Source of the DNA: Brevinema_A sp051649605
GTDB taxonomy: Bacteria > Spirochaetota > Brevinematia > Brevinematales > Brevinemataceae
Length of the DNA: 64,000 nucleotides
Direction of reading: 5' to 3'
NCBI GenBank assembly: GCA_051649605.1
Contig: JBOFHK010000017.1
Span: forward strand, 124,001-188,000
In this document: positions 1 to 9,444 of the stretch, piece after piece
Numbering within the stretch: the first letter of the stretch is position 1
Layout of the letters: every line of letters begins with the position of its first letter
Position numbers and translations under genes: made by a program
Notes under the pieces: generated by a model
Database searches by the model: none
The model's input: only the letters and a program-made list of their open reading frames with translations
Told to the model about the DNA's origin: nothing

Positions 1-467
1 ATACCGAAATAGAATTAAAAAGAGCCTACTCTTATTTTATGATTGCTCATAGTGTGATGGATCGAGATACCGCTAATATGGTGTTTGGATCATCTAACGC
101 CGAAATTTTATTAAAAGCGCAGGTGATTAACACTCTTGGGGTGCGTTCACCGAAATTTGAATTTGAGCAAAAAGGATCTCTTCATGAATATGGATTGGTC
201 GGAACATCAGCGGAAGTAGATTCTGCGTTAGAAATTTTTTCTCATGTTGTTCGAAAATTGATCGAACTCGCCGAAATGGAAAAACTGGTAGAATTGTTAG
301 CACTCGAAATCGAAAAGACCCGAAGAAGGGTAAACGCTTTAGAATATCGTTTGATTCCTCATACTCAAGAGATCATTCGTTTTATTGTAATGAAACTTGA
401 TGAAATGGATCGCTCCAATTTAGCTCGTTTGATGAAAGTAAAAGATATTGTTCGTAAAGAAGCTTAA
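1..467 (+). CDS. atpD: V-type ATP synthase subunit D, 3' part (5' end outside window)
   Basis: Subunit D is the central stalk (rotor shaft) of the V/A-type ATPase and couples the catalytic head to the membrane ring. The frame is open from base 3 to the stop at 465-467, so the gene is cut by the window edge; the ATG at 39 is internal. The motif RRVNALEYRLIP near the C-terminus is the subunit D family hallmark and sits between long charged helices, as expected for a coiled-coil shaft. A strong terminator follows within 20 bases, so this is the last gene of its operon. V-type rather than F-type ATPases are usual in spirochaetes. Confidence 0.93.
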   Translation, partial: TEIELKRAYSYFMIAHSVMDRDTANMVFGSSNAEILLKAQVINTLGVRSPKFEFEQKGSLHEYGLVGTSAEVDSALEIFSHVVRKLIELAEMEKLVELLALEIEKTRRRVNALEYRLIPHTQEIIRFIVMKLDEMDRSNLARLMKVKDIVRKEA

Positions 468-484
468 TGAAATTTTATTTATAG

Positions 485-528
485 AATCTCCCATTCTCAT
501 TACGATAGTGAGAATGGGAGATTTTTTT
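485..528 (+). terminator. Rho-independent terminator after V-ATPase operon
   Basis: A perfect 15-bp stem (485-499 with 509-523) and 9-base loop is followed by a run of T. It lies 18 bases after the subunit D stop. Confidence 0.93.
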
Positions 529-988
529 ATTGACTATTTACTTTTTATTATCTCTAGGTATATGGTGATTAGTCTATGTTTTTAAGAAATATAATTTTTT
601 GCACTGTATTAGTGAATGTTGGTATGAATATTATTTTCATTTATAGTGGCATATATGAGAAGTTAATAGATTTGATTATTATAATAGGGTGTATAAATTT
701 AAAATCATTAATTAAATTTTTGAGATTGATTGACTTTATTGAAATACTAATCTATAATATTATGAATCATTTTTTAAATGGTGAATATATGATCTCTTAT
801 TTATTGCTAATGAAGAGATAAAAATTCTTATCTATAATGATAAGGGAAGCTTTTAAAGATATATTCTGGCACTGTCTTATAAAAGCATTTCCTAAAAATT
901 AGGAAAAAACAACCCAAAATCCAGAAATATGGTCTTGCATCTTGAGGGAATCGATTGTAAATAAAAGTCATTATTTGTTGATATTTCC
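529..988. other. AT-rich intergenic stretch, no supported gene
   Basis: About 460 bases between the V-ATPase terminator and the rpsL promoter. A + strand ORF at 576-821 would encode 81 very hydrophobic Ile/Leu/Asn-rich residues; it has no convincing ribosome binding site and looks like chance in AT-rich DNA. Small hairpins occur near 827-844 and at 888-906 (8-bp stem, 3-base loop), neither with a T tract. I see no tRNA or recognisable RNA gene. Confidence 0.6.
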
Positions 989-1017
989 TTGACAAATATT
1001 GATTTTTATATTAAAAT
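989..1017 (+). promoter_or_regulatory. Sigma-70-type promoter for the str/S10/spc/alpha supercluster
   Basis: TTGACA at 989-994, 17-base spacer, TAAAAT at 1012-1017. The -35 is a perfect consensus and the -10 has one mismatch. Initiation near 1024 would give a leader of about 80 bases before rpsL. It is the best promoter ahead of the cluster. Confidence 0.8.
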
Positions 1018-1020
1018 ATG

Positions 1021-1041
1021 AAACCATATTGACTATGGTTT
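1021..1041 (+). promoter_or_regulatory. Hairpin at the predicted 5' end of the str operon transcript
   Basis: Perfect 8-bp stem (1021-1028 with 1034-1041) and 5-base loop, no T tract. It coincides with the predicted transcription start, so it may be a 5' stabilising stem or an operator; this is inference from position. Confidence 0.4.
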
Positions 1042-1104
1042 TAATATATATTATATAAAATATCAAAAAGTGTAATAGCTTAATTCAAAAAAGAGGTTTG
1101 TTTA

Positions 1105-1479
1105 ATGCCTACAATTAACCAGTTAGTGCGATTTGGACGAGAGTCAGCGGTGAGAAAAACAAAATCTCCTGCTCTTAAGGCAAATCCTCAGAGGAGAGGG
1201 GTTTGTACTCGTGTAACAACGATGACACCTAAAAAACCTAACTCTGCTCTTCGTAAGATTGCTCGTGTGCGTTTGACGACAGGGGTTGAAGTAACTGCTT
1301 ATATTCCTGGTATTGGGCATAACTTGCAGGAACACTCCGTTGTTCTAATCCGTGGGGGTCGTGTGAAAGACTTACCAGGGGTGCGTTACCATATCATTCG
1401 TGGAACATTAGATTCTATGGGTGTTGATAATCGTAAGCAAGGTCGTTCCAAATACGGATCTAAGCGTCCTAAAAATTAG
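1105..1479 (+). CDS. rpsL: 30S ribosomal protein S12
   Basis: S12 sits at the interface side of the 30S decoding centre. The 124-residue product has the standard length and carries KKPNSALRKIARVRLT and the LPGVRYHIIRG segment, the conserved loops near the A site. The lysines in these segments, where substitutions give streptomycin resistance in other bacteria, are the normal residues. The ATG is preceded by AAGAGG. First gene of the str cluster, followed by rpsG after 120 bases. Confidence 0.98.
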   Translation: MPTINQLVRFGRESAVRKTKSPALKANPQRRGVCTRVTTMTPKKPNSALRKIARVRLTTGVEVTAYIPGIGHNLQEHSVVLIRGGRVKDLPGVRYHIIRGTLDSMGVDNRKQGRSKYGSKRPKN

Positions 1480-1599
1480 ATTTAATCTAAGAATTTGGTG
1501 AAAGCCCAAAAAAATAATATGTTAATTATCAGTTCTGAGTAAATGGGATTTCCTATTGAAGCAGTTTGCTAATTAGTGAATAACAGAAAGAGGTTTTGT

Positions 1600-2073
1600 A
1601 TGCCGAGGAAAAAAGCAAAAGGTCATTTTCGTCCTGTATCTCCAGATGTAAAATACAATAGTGTTTTGGTGGCTAAACTAGTTAATCGTATCATGTTGAG
1701 TGGTAAAAAAAGTTTAGCAACATCTATTGTTTATACAGCGATGGAGTTTTTAGCGGAAAAAACAGAAGTTCCAGCATTGGAAGCTTTTGAAACAGTGATC
1801 AACAATGTTAAGCCCCCTGTAGAGGTGAGATCAAGACGTGTTGGTGGTGCAACATACCAAGTGCCTGTAGATGTGCGTACTGAACGTCAATTAGCATTGG
1901 CTTTAAGGTGGCTTGTAGATTTTGCAAGAAAGCGACGAGAGCATTCTATGGAAGAAAAATTAGGTAAAGAATTAGTGGATGCGTTTAATAATTCTGGATC
2001 AACCATTAAAAAACGTACTGATACACTAAAAATGGCTGAGGCAAATCGTGCCTTTGCTCATTATAAGTGGTAG
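1600..2073 (+). CDS. rpsG: 30S ribosomal protein S7
   Basis: S7 nucleates assembly of the 30S head and contacts E-site tRNA. The start was placed at the ATG at 1600, giving MPRKKAKGHF as in the family and a 157-residue product; AGAGG lies just upstream, and the eight residues before it are not expected. Motifs RRVGGATYQVPV and ANRAFAHYKW are typical S7. Second gene of the str cluster; the 120-base gap before it holds no recognised element. Confidence 0.97.
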   Translation: MPRKKAKGHFRPVSPDVKYNSVLVAKLVNRIMLSGKKSLATSIVYTAMEFLAEKTEVPALEAFETVINNVKPPVEVRSRRVGGATYQVPVDVRTERQLALALRWLVDFARKRREHSMEEKLGKELVDAFNNSGSTIKKRTDTLKMAEANRAFAHYKW

Positions 2074-2088
2074 GAAGAGGATTAGACA

Positions 2089-4155
2089 ATGGCTGAAAAA
2101 AAGTTTGCCAAAGATAAATTGAGAAATATTGGTATCGCTGCTCACATTGATGCTGGTAAAACAACTATTACTGAGCGTATTTTGTTCTTTACTGGAAAAA
2201 CCCATAAACTCGGAGAAACCCATGAAGGGGCTTCCGAAATGGATTGGATGGAACAAGAAAAAGAAAGAGGGATTACTATTACCTCTGCTGCGACAACTTG
2301 TTACTGGGATGATATTAAAATCAATATTATCGATACCCCAGGACACGTAGATTTTACTGCTGAAGTAGAACGCTCCCTTCGTGTTTTAGATGGTGCGGTT
2401 GCTGTTTTTGATGTAGCTGCTGGTGTAGAACCTCAATCAGAAACGGTGTGGCGTCAAGCAAATAAATATAATGTTCCTCGTTTAGCATTTATGAATAAAA
2501 TGGATAAAATGGGTGCAGATTTCCTTATGTCTGTGAACTCAATGGAACAAAAATTGGGAGTCAAAGGAACTCCAGTGCAAATTCCTATTGGTGTTGAGAA
2601 TAATTTTCAGGGTGTTGTTGATCTTGTTGAAATGCGTGCTCTTTTATGGGATGATGAGGGTGATAATCTTCAGTACCGTGTTGCAGAAATTCCTGCAGAT
2701 ATGAAAGATGATGCGGAATTTTGGCATCATAGCCTTGTTGAGGTGATTGCCGAGGCTGATGACGATCTTATGCATAAATTTCTTGAAGGTGATGATTTGA
2801 CTGTTGCAGAGATTAAATCTGGTATTCGTACGATGACAATTGATGGGCGTATGTACCCAGTATTCTGTGGGGCTGCTCTCAAAAACAAAGGAATTCAACC
2901 ATTGTTGGATGGAGTGAAAGAGTATCTCCCTTCTCCTGTGGATATTCCCCCAATGAAAGGGATTACTCTTAGTGGAGAGGAAGCTTTGAGAAAAGCTGAT
3001 GATAAAGAGCCACTTTCTATGCTTGCCTTTAAAGTGATGGTTGATCCCTATATTGGAAAATTAGTGTTTGCTCGAATTTACTCTGGGGTGTTGGAAAAAG
3101 GATCTTATGTCTATAATGTCAATAAAGACAATAAAGAAAGAATCTCTCGTATTATGCGTATGCACGCGAATAAAAGAGAAGAAGTTGATTCGGCTTCCGC
3201 GGGGGATATTGTTGGTATTGCTGGGATGAAAGATACCATTACCGGAGATAGTGTTACTGCTGAAAATGCACCATTATTTTTAGAGGCGATTGATTTTCCA
3301 GAACCAGTCATTTCCGTTGCGGTTGAACCAAAAACTAAAGAAGATGTTGACAAATTGGGAGAAAGTCTCCGTAAACTGCAAGACGAAGATCCTACTTTTA
3401 GAGTTTCTTCTAATGAAGAGACAGGGCAGACAATTATTTCTGGAATGGGAGAACTTCATTTGGAAATTATTTGTGATCGTTTGAAAAGAGAACACAAGGT
3501 TGAAGTAAATATTGGTAAACCACAAGTGGCCTACCGAGAGACAATTACTGGTAAAGCTGGTGAAGACTTTAAATACGCAAAACAGTCTGGTGGTAAAGGT
3601 CAATATGGGCATGTGGTTATCGAAGTTGAACCTTCCGAGGTTGGGCAAGGATTTGTCTTTGTTGACGATATTAAAGGTGGGAAAATTCCTAAAGAATATA
3701 TTCCTGCTGTTGAAAAAGGTTGTCATGAAGCCCTTGCAAACGGTGTTTTATCGGGATTCCCTGTTGTCGATGTTAAGGTTCGTTTATATGAAGGATCTTA
3801 TCACGATGTGGACTCTTCTGAATTAGCATTTAAACTTGCAGGATCGATGGCGATGAAAGCTGCAATGAAAAAAGCAAATCCTATTATCCTTGAACCAATG
3901 ATGAAAGTGGTTGCAATTGCTCCTGATGGATATGAAGGTTCAGTGATGGGCGACCTCTCAGGACGTCGTGCTAAAATTACTGGCACAGAATCCAAGCATG
4001 GGGCAAAAGAAATCGACTGTCATGTACCTTTAGGGGAGATGTTTGGTTATGCAACGGATATTCGGTCGATGACACAAGGTCGAGGGACTTATTCGATGGA
4101 ATTCTCGCACTACGAGCCACTCCCAAAAAATCTTTGGGAAGGATTGAAAAAATAA
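2089..4155 (+). CDS. fusA: Elongation factor G
   Basis: GTPase that drives translocation after peptide-bond formation. The 688-residue length is normal. G1 motif AHIDAGKTT is at about residues 18-26, followed by G2 RGITIT, G3 DTPGHVDF and G4 NKMDK, then EF-Tu-like domain 2 and the domain III-V block ending in the usual tail. It lies in the canonical str position between rpsG and tuf. Many spirochaetes carry two EF-G paralogues with split translocation and recycling roles; I cannot tell from this window whether a second copy exists. Confidence 0.97.
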   Translation: MAEKKFAKDKLRNIGIAAHIDAGKTTITERILFFTGKTHKLGETHEGASEMDWMEQEKERGITITSAATTCYWDDIKINIIDTPGHVDFTAEVERSLRVLDGAVAVFDVAAGVEPQSETVWRQANKYNVPRLAFMNKMDKMGADFLMSVNSMEQKLGVKGTPVQIPIGVENNFQGVVDLVEMRALLWDDEGDNLQYRVAEIPADMKDDAEFWHHSLVEVIAEADDDLMHKFLEGDDLTVAEIKSGIRTMTIDGRMYPVFCGAALKNKGIQPLLDGVKEYLPSPVDIPPMKGITLSGEEALRKADDKEPLSMLAFKVMVDPYIGKLVFARIYSGVLEKGSYVYNVNKDNKERISRIMRMHANKREEVDSASAGDIVGIAGMKDTITGDSVTAENAPLFLEAIDFPEPVISVAVEPKTKEDVDKLGESLRKLQDEDPTFRVSSNEETGQTIISGMGELHLEIICDRLKREHKVEVNIGKPQVAYRETITGKAGEDFKYAKQSGGKGQYGHVVIEVEPSEVGQGFVFVDDIKGGKIPKEYIPAVEKGCHEALANGVLSGFPVVDVKVRLYEGSYHDVDSSELAFKLAGSMAMKAAMKKANPIILEPMMKVVAIAPDGYEGSVMGDLSGRRAKITGTESKHGAKEIDCHVPLGEMFGYATDIRSMTQGRGTYSMEFSHYEPLPKNLWEGLKK

Positions 4156-4243
4156 TTTTTAATTCGGGAAAATCATTTGTTTCTTAACGAAGACAAAAGA
4201 AACAATATAAATAACAAATAACAGAAAATTCAGGAGGGTTTGA

Positions 4244-5422
4244 ATGGCTACATTTAATCGTTCTTTACCTCACTTAAATGTGGGAACTTTAGGTCACGTT
4301 GACCACGGTAAGACAACTCTTACCTCTGCAATTACAACATACCTTGCTTCCAAAGGTCAAGCTGATGCAAAAAAATACGAAGAAATTGACGGAGCGCCGG
4401 AAGAAAAAGCTCGTGGAATTACGATTAATACCGCTCACGTTGAATATCAATCGGATAAACGTCATTATGCACACGTGGATTGTCCTGGACACGCCGACTA
4501 CATCAAAAACATGATTACTGGTGCTGCTCAAATGGACGGTGCGGTGCTTGTTGTTGCTGCGACAGATGGTGTTATGCCTCAAACTCGTGAACACGTTCTC
4601 TTGGCTCGTCAGGTTAATGTTCCTTCTATTATGGTCTTTATCAATAAAGTTGATTTGATCGGCCCAGAAGACGCAGAACTTATTGATCTTGTTGAAATGG
4701 ATGTTCGTGAGCTCCTTAGTGCTTATCAATTTCCAGGAGATGATGTTCCAGTGATCCGTGGTTCTGCTCGTGGAGCTTTAGAAGATGGGAAAACAGAATG
4801 TATTCAAGAGCTTGTTGATGCTATGGATGATTTCTTCCCAGAGCCTGTTCGCGAATTGGACAAACCTTTCTTAATGCCTGTTGAAGACGTGTTCTCTATT
4901 TCTGGGCGTGGTACTGTTGTAACAGGGCGTATTGAACGTGGTGTTATTAAAATTCAAGATGAAGTTGAAATCATTGGATATGAAGATACTCGTAAATCCG
5001 TATGTACTGGTGTGGAAATGTTCCGTAAACAACTTGATCAAGGTCAAGCTGGGGATAATGCTGGTATTCTTTTAAGAGGTGTTGATAAAGAAGCAGTACG
5101 TCGTGGTATGGTTCTTGCAAAACCAAAATCAATTACCCCTCACAGAAAATTCAATGCGGAAGTTTATGTTCTTAAAGCTGAAGAAGGTGGACGTAAAACT
5201 CCATTCCATAAAGGTTATAGACCTCAGTTCTATATTAGAACAGCTGACGTTACTGGTAATATCATTGATATTAAAGGTGCGGATATGGTGATGCCTGGAG
5301 ATAATATTCAGATGAGTATTGAATTAATCGTACCGATTGCTGTTGAAAATGGAATGCGTTTTGCTATTCGTGAAGGTGGACGTACAGTCGGTGCCGGTGT
5401 TGTTACCGAGATTTTAGAATAG
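4244..5422 (+). CDS. tuf: Elongation factor Tu
   Basis: Delivers aminoacyl-tRNA to the ribosome as a GTP complex. The 392 residues have G1 GHVDHGKT (about 17-24), switch RGITIN, DCPGHADY and NKVDL, then beta-barrel domains with the ERG and GDNIQ motifs. An AGGAGG ribosome binding site precedes the ATG, consistent with very high expression. The 88-base gap after fusA has no clear terminator, so tuf is probably cotranscribed and leads into the S10 genes. Confidence 0.98.
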   Translation: MATFNRSLPHLNVGTLGHVDHGKTTLTSAITTYLASKGQADAKKYEEIDGAPEEKARGITINTAHVEYQSDKRHYAHVDCPGHADYIKNMITGAAQMDGAVLVVAATDGVMPQTREHVLLARQVNVPSIMVFINKVDLIGPEDAELIDLVEMDVRELLSAYQFPGDDVPVIRGSARGALEDGKTECIQELVDAMDDFFPEPVRELDKPFLMPVEDVFSISGRGTVVTGRIERGVIKIQDEVEIIGYEDTRKSVCTGVEMFRKQLDQGQAGDNAGILLRGVDKEAVRRGMVLAKPKSITPHRKFNAEVYVLKAEEGGRKTPFHKGYRPQFYIRTADVTGNIIDIKGADMVMPGDNIQMSIELIVPIAVENGMRFAIREGGRTVGAGVVTEILE

Positions 5423-5434
5423 AGGTTTCACATC

Positions 5435-5737
5435 GTGAATAGAATTAGAGTGAGGCTCAAAGCCTATGACACAGTGTTGATTGAACAATCCACTGTTTCT
5501 ATAGTAGAGTCTGTAAAAAGTAAAGGTGGTAGGATCGCTGGTCCTATTCACCTTCCTACTCATATAAAAAAATATACAGTGTTGCGTTCTCCACATGTAG
5601 ACAAAAATTCAAGGGAACAATTTGAAATGCGTACGCATAAAAGATTGATTGATATTTTTGAACCTACTACAGAACTCATCAATGCTTTATCGGAACTACA
5701 GTTGCCTGCAGGTGTAGAAGTAGAAATAAAGCAATAG
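5435..5737 (+). CDS. rpsJ: 30S ribosomal protein S10
   Basis: Head protein of the 30S subunit, known elsewhere as NusE in antitermination. The 100-residue product has IRVRLKAYD at its start and the LPTHIKKYTVLRSPHVDK block. The start codon is GTG at 5435 with AGAGG upstream; no ATG fits the family start. It opens the S10 cluster 12 bases after tuf. Confidence 0.97.
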   Translation: MNRIRVRLKAYDTVLIEQSTVSIVESVKSKGGRIAGPIHLPTHIKKYTVLRSPHVDKNSREQFEMRTHKRLIDIFEPTTELINALSELQLPAGVEVEIKQ

Positions 5738-5755
5738 TAATTTAGAGGATGTACA

Positions 5756-6361
5756 ATGAAGGCTAAGACCGTTGGAATTATCGGGAAAAAACTCGGTATG
5801 ACTCAGTTATATGATAACAAAGGTGCTCTTTGCGGTGTTACTATCGTTGATTTTTCCGATACGGATGTATTAGGATTTCGTACTGTTGAAAAAGATGGGT
5901 ATAATGCTGTTATCTTAGGATGCGGTTTCAAAACTGTTAAAAAAGGGAAAGAAGTTAGAGAAAAAGCTAAATTTATTTCCGAAATTCGTGTTGAAGATAC
6001 GACACCTTATCAAGGAAAAGTATACGAAGAAATCTTAGGATCTCTTGGAAAAGTTGATGTTAGTTCTATCATGAAAGGTAAAGGATTTCAAGGTGCTATG
6101 AAACGTTGGAATTTTGGGGGAGGTCCAGCTAGCCATGGTTCTAAAACCCATCGCCGTGTTGGTTCTATTGGACAATGTACTTTCCCTGCTCGTGTTATTA
6201 AAGGTAAAAAAATGCCTGGGCATATGGGAGCAAAAAAAGTTACCATACTTAGTCAAAGACTTCTCCGTATTGATATAGATAGAAAACTTTTGTTTATCGA
6301 AGGATCCGTACCTGGTAGTAAACAAAGTTATGTTACTGTCCGAGATGCGGTAAAGGGGTAA
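5756..6361 (+). CDS. rplC: 50S ribosomal protein L3
   Basis: Early-assembling 23S rRNA binder near the peptidyl transferase centre. The 201 residues contain KGKGFQGAMKRWNF and the GPASHGSKTHRR segment, whose loop reaches toward the A-site crevice. GAGG precedes the ATG. rplD starts two bases after the stop. Confidence 0.97.
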   Translation: MKAKTVGIIGKKLGMTQLYDNKGALCGVTIVDFSDTDVLGFRTVEKDGYNAVILGCGFKTVKKGKEVREKAKFISEIRVEDTTPYQGKVYEEILGSLGKVDVSSIMKGKGFQGAMKRWNFGGGPASHGSKTHRRVGSIGQCTFPARVIKGKKMPGHMGAKKVTILSQRLLRIDIDRKLLFIEGSVPGSKQSYVTVRDAVKG

Positions 6362-6363
6362 TT

Positions 6364-7008
6364 ATGAAGTTTGATGTATATAATGCGAAGAAAAAAGTTC
6401 GTGAAATTGAACTTTCTAATATTTGGGAAAGTGCTTCTGGCAAATGCGTTCATCAGGTTGTTGTCGCTCGTCTTGCAAATGAAAGACAAGGGACTGCTTC
6501 TACAAAAACGCGTGCTGAAGTTAAAGGAACGGGAGCAAAACCATTTCGTCAAAAAGGATTGGGTAGAGCACGTCGTGGTTCTTTCTACTCCCCTTTAATT
6601 CGAGGTGGTGGTGTTACATTTGGGCCGAAACCAAGAGATTTTTCACAACATATTAATAAAAAACATAAAGCAAACGCTTATATTTTTGTTTTAGCAGAAC
6701 TCAACCGTAAAGGGGCATTGAGAGTTGTGGAGTCTTTAGAACTCCAAGATGCAAAAACAAAAAGTTTTCTTGCTTTATTAGAACACAATATTGATACCGT
6801 AGATGGTCGTGTCGTAATTGTTGATTTAGACTATAATGCTGATATGTTAAAAGCTTGTTCTAATATCCCAAAGAAAGAATATTATGGTGTTGACTTTATT
6901 GATATTCTGCCTTTGGTTTATGCAAAACAAGTAATCATTACAGAATCAGCCCTTCGTAAGTTTGAAGAACGATATACTGGTATGATTAAAGTGGGGAGAG
7001 GTTCATAA
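6364..7008 (+). CDS. rplD: 50S ribosomal protein L4
   Basis: L4 lines the exit tunnel and, in enterobacteria, autoregulates the S10 operon. The 214-residue product has the tunnel-loop motif TGAKPFRQKGLGRARRGS and the RGGGVTFGPKPRDF segment. The stop overlaps the rplW start (TAATG), which implies translational coupling. I saw no obvious L4-binding leader at the start of the S10 block. Confidence 0.97.
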   Translation: MKFDVYNAKKKVREIELSNIWESASGKCVHQVVVARLANERQGTASTKTRAEVKGTGAKPFRQKGLGRARRGSFYSPLIRGGGVTFGPKPRDFSQHINKKHKANAYIFVLAELNRKGALRVVESLELQDAKTKSFLALLEHNIDTVDGRVVIVDLDYNADMLKACSNIPKKEYYGVDFIDILPLVYAKQVIITESALRKFEERYTGMIKVGRGS

Positions 7009-7295
7009 TGATCATAAGTGAAATATTAGTCAGACCGATCTTAACTGAAAAAAGTTCTGCTCTTAGTAATCTTAATAAGTTTGTTTTTGAAGTTTCAATG
7101 GATACGAATAAAATAGAGATTAAAAAAGCGGTAGAATCGTATTACGGTGTGGAAGTTGATAAGGTTAACACTCTTATAGTAAAACCTCGTCAGAAAAATT
7201 TCCGTACAAAAAAAATGTCTCGTACAGGATTTACAAAAAGCTATAAAAAAGCAATTGTCAGCTTGAAATCCGGTACGATTGACTTCTTAAAATAG
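7008..7295 (+). CDS. rplW: 50S ribosomal protein L23
   Basis: Tunnel-exit protein that docks trigger factor and SRP. The 95 residues show RPILTEKS near the start and the KVNTLIVKPRQK extended loop. It overlaps the rplD stop by one base and is followed by rplB after 9 bases. Confidence 0.96.
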   Translation: MIISEILVRPILTEKSSALSNLNKFVFEVSMDTNKIEIKKAVESYYGVEVDKVNTLIVKPRQKNFRTKKMSRTGFTKSYKKAIVSLKSGTIDFLK

Positions 7296-7304
7296 AGGCA
7301 GATA

Positions 7305-8138
7305 ATGGGTATCAAACGATTTAAACCAAAAACCCCAGGACTTCGCCACAGGGTAGCTTTTGATTATTCCGAAATCACTAAAACTGAGCCGGAAAAATCT
7401 CTTGTTACGATGACTCTTCGAGGTAAAGGTAATGGACGTAATAGCCAAGGTCGTATTACTGTTCGCCATCGTGGTGGCGGTAGTAAACAACTATACCGTG
7501 CTATTGATTTTAAGCGTAATAAATGGGATATAGAAGCAAAAGTTGTTTCTATAGAATACGATCCAAATCGTAGTGCTCGTATTGCTCTTCTTCATTATAT
7601 GGATGGAGAAAAAGCTTATATCTTAGCACCTAATGGCTTAAAAGTCGGTGATAGGATCACCGCAGGAATACAGACAGAGGTTAAAATAGGTAATGCTATG
7701 CCTTTGGAGAATATTCCTGTAGGTACTGTTCTACACAATATCGAAATGAAACCTGGAAAAGGTGGACAACTAGCACGATCTGCTGGTACTAGTGCAAAAT
7801 TAGACGGTAAAGAAAATGGTTATGCCTTTTTGAGTCTTCCTTCGGGGGAGATTAGAATTGTTCTTCTTCGCTGTATGGCGACTATTGGTGAAGTTGGAAA
7901 TGCAGAACGATTGAATATTGTTTATGGAAGTGCTGGGGCAAAACGTCATCTTGGATGGCGTCCGACCGTTCGTGGTGTTGCGATGAACGCTCATGACCAC
8001 CCTCACGGTGGTGGACGTGGTAGACAGAAAGGTTATAAAAAACCAACTTCTCCTACTGGCGTTCCTTCCAAAGGCTACCGAACCCGTAAGAAAACAAAAA
8101 CGTCTAATCGTTATATTGTTTCCAAAAGAAAAAGATAG
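7305..8138 (+). CDS. rplB: 50S ribosomal protein L2
   Basis: Essential for subunit joining and the peptidyl transferase centre. The 277 residues carry RHRGGGSKQLYR and the C-terminal GVAMNAHDHPHGGG segment that includes the conserved histidine. Standard length, standard position. Confidence 0.98.
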   Translation: MGIKRFKPKTPGLRHRVAFDYSEITKTEPEKSLVTMTLRGKGNGRNSQGRITVRHRGGGSKQLYRAIDFKRNKWDIEAKVVSIEYDPNRSARIALLHYMDGEKAYILAPNGLKVGDRITAGIQTEVKIGNAMPLENIPVGTVLHNIEMKPGKGGQLARSAGTSAKLDGKENGYAFLSLPSGEIRIVLLRCMATIGEVGNAERLNIVYGSAGAKRHLGWRPTVRGVAMNAHDHPHGGGRGRQKGYKKPTSPTGVPSKGYRTRKKTKTSNRYIVSKRKR

Positions 8139-8150
8139 GCCGGAGGATAT

Positions 8151-8438
8151 ATGGCACGTTCGATTAAAAAAGGACCGTATATTGACGCTTCTTTGTATAA
8201 GAAAGTGGCTGCGGTTCAAGATACTATTGCTTCTGGAAATTCCAAGCCAATCAAAACTTGGTCACGCCGGTCTACTGTTCTTCCAGAAATGATAGGCTTG
8301 ACATTTCAAGTACATAATGGTAAAATGTTTGTACCGGTTTATATCAACGAGAATATGGTTGGTCATAAGCTGGGAGAATTTTCACCAACCCGCGTATTCC
8401 GCGGACATGCTGGTTCTAAAAAAGCCGGCAAGAAATAA
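8151..8438 (+). CDS. rpsS: 30S ribosomal protein S19
   Basis: Head protein that forms a complex with S13. The 95 residues begin MARSIKKGPY and contain GHKLGEFSPTRVFRGHAG, both family hallmarks. GGAGG lies just before the ATG. Confidence 0.97.
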   Translation: MARSIKKGPYIDASLYKKVAAVQDTIASGNSKPIKTWSRRSTVLPEMIGLTFQVHNGKMFVPVYINENMVGHKLGEFSPTRVFRGHAGSKKAGKK

Positions 8439-8453
8439 AATAAGGAGTGATTC

Positions 8454-8795
8454 ATGAATGTTGCTATTGCTAAAGCAAAATCCTTACGAATTTCTTCTAT
8501 GAAACTGCGGCGTATTGCACGTCTTGTGAAAGATGTACAGGTGGATGTTGCTCTTGCGATGTTAAATCATATGCCTCAAAAAGGTGCAAAAATGATTTAT
8601 AAAGTCGTTCATGCAGCAAAAGCGAATTTTCTTCATAAAAATCCAAATGGGAACACTACCGATTTGAGTATTTCCACTATTTTTGTGAATGAAGGTACGG
8701 CGTATGCTCGTTCTAAACCTCGTGCTCGTGGTAAAGCTGATCGTATGTATCGTTCTACTGCCCATTTGACGTTGTATTTGGGCGATAAGGAGTAA
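8454..8795 (+). CDS. rplV: 50S ribosomal protein L22
   Basis: Globular domain on the solvent side plus a beta-hairpin lining the exit tunnel, the usual site of macrolide resistance changes. The 113-residue product has KLRRIARLVK and the hairpin ARSKPRARGKADRM. Ribosome binding site AAGGAGTG precedes the ATG. Confidence 0.96.
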   Translation: MNVAIAKAKSLRISSMKLRRIARLVKDVQVDVALAMLNHMPQKGAKMIYKVVHAAKANFLHKNPNGNTTDLSISTIFVNEGTAYARSKPRARGKADRMYRSTAHLTLYLGDKE

Positions 8796-8798
8796 TTC

Positions 8799-9413
8799 AT
8801 GGGGCAAAAAGTACACCCAGTAGGATATCGTGTTGGAATAAGTAAACCTTGGGAATCATCTTGGTTTTCAGAGAAGAATTTTGCTTTATTCTTACATGAA
8901 GATTACAAAGTTCGTGATCTTCTACATAAAGAATATAAAAGGGCATTTTTATCAAAGATAGAAATTTCACGATTTCCTGGACTTGTTAACGTTACCGTTC
9001 ATTCTGGAAAACCAGGTATATTGATTGGGCGTAAAGGGGCAGAGATTGATGTGATCGCTAATAAACTTTCCAAACTGATTGATGGAAAGAAAGTTTCTCT
9101 TTCTGTTAAAGAAGTGAAACAAGGCGAGCTGGATGCTTCTATTATTGGTGCAGATATTGCAGCTCAGATAGAACGCCGTGTTGCTTATAAAAGAGCAATC
9201 AAACAAGCGATTCGTAACGCAATGCGTGCGGGAGCTCAAGGGATTAAAATTCGTATCTCGGGACGTCTCAATAATGCTGAGATTGCTCGTAGTGAAGAAT
9301 TTAAAGAAGGACGAATGTCTCTAAACACCTTAAATGCTGATATTGATTACCGTTTAACTGAAGCGTTAACGCAAATGGGAATTATTGGTATTAAAGTGTG
9401 GTTAGCGAAATAA
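8799..9413 (+). CDS. rpsC: 30S ribosomal protein S3
   Basis: Forms part of the mRNA entry pore. The KH domain with GRKGAEID and the C-terminal domain with RISGRLNNAEIARSE are present. The 204-residue product stops right after IGIKVWLAK, so it lacks the 10-30 residue tail of many homologues. It follows rplV after 3 bases. Confidence 0.97.
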   Translation: MGQKVHPVGYRVGISKPWESSWFSEKNFALFLHEDYKVRDLLHKEYKRAFLSKIEISRFPGLVNVTVHSGKPGILIGRKGAEIDVIANKLSKLIDGKKVSLSVKEVKQGELDASIIGADIAAQIERRVAYKRAIKQAIRNAMRAGAQGIKIRISGRLNNAEIARSEEFKEGRMSLNTLNADIDYRLTEALTQMGIIGIKVWLAK

Positions 9414-9444
9414 GTCAAAAAAATAAACTGAGGAGAATTCTCCC

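Noticed and set aside
576..821. 81-residue hydrophobic ORF in the gap before rpsL
   Set aside because: Extreme Ile/Leu/Asn bias, no ribosome binding site, AT-rich context. Most likely chance.
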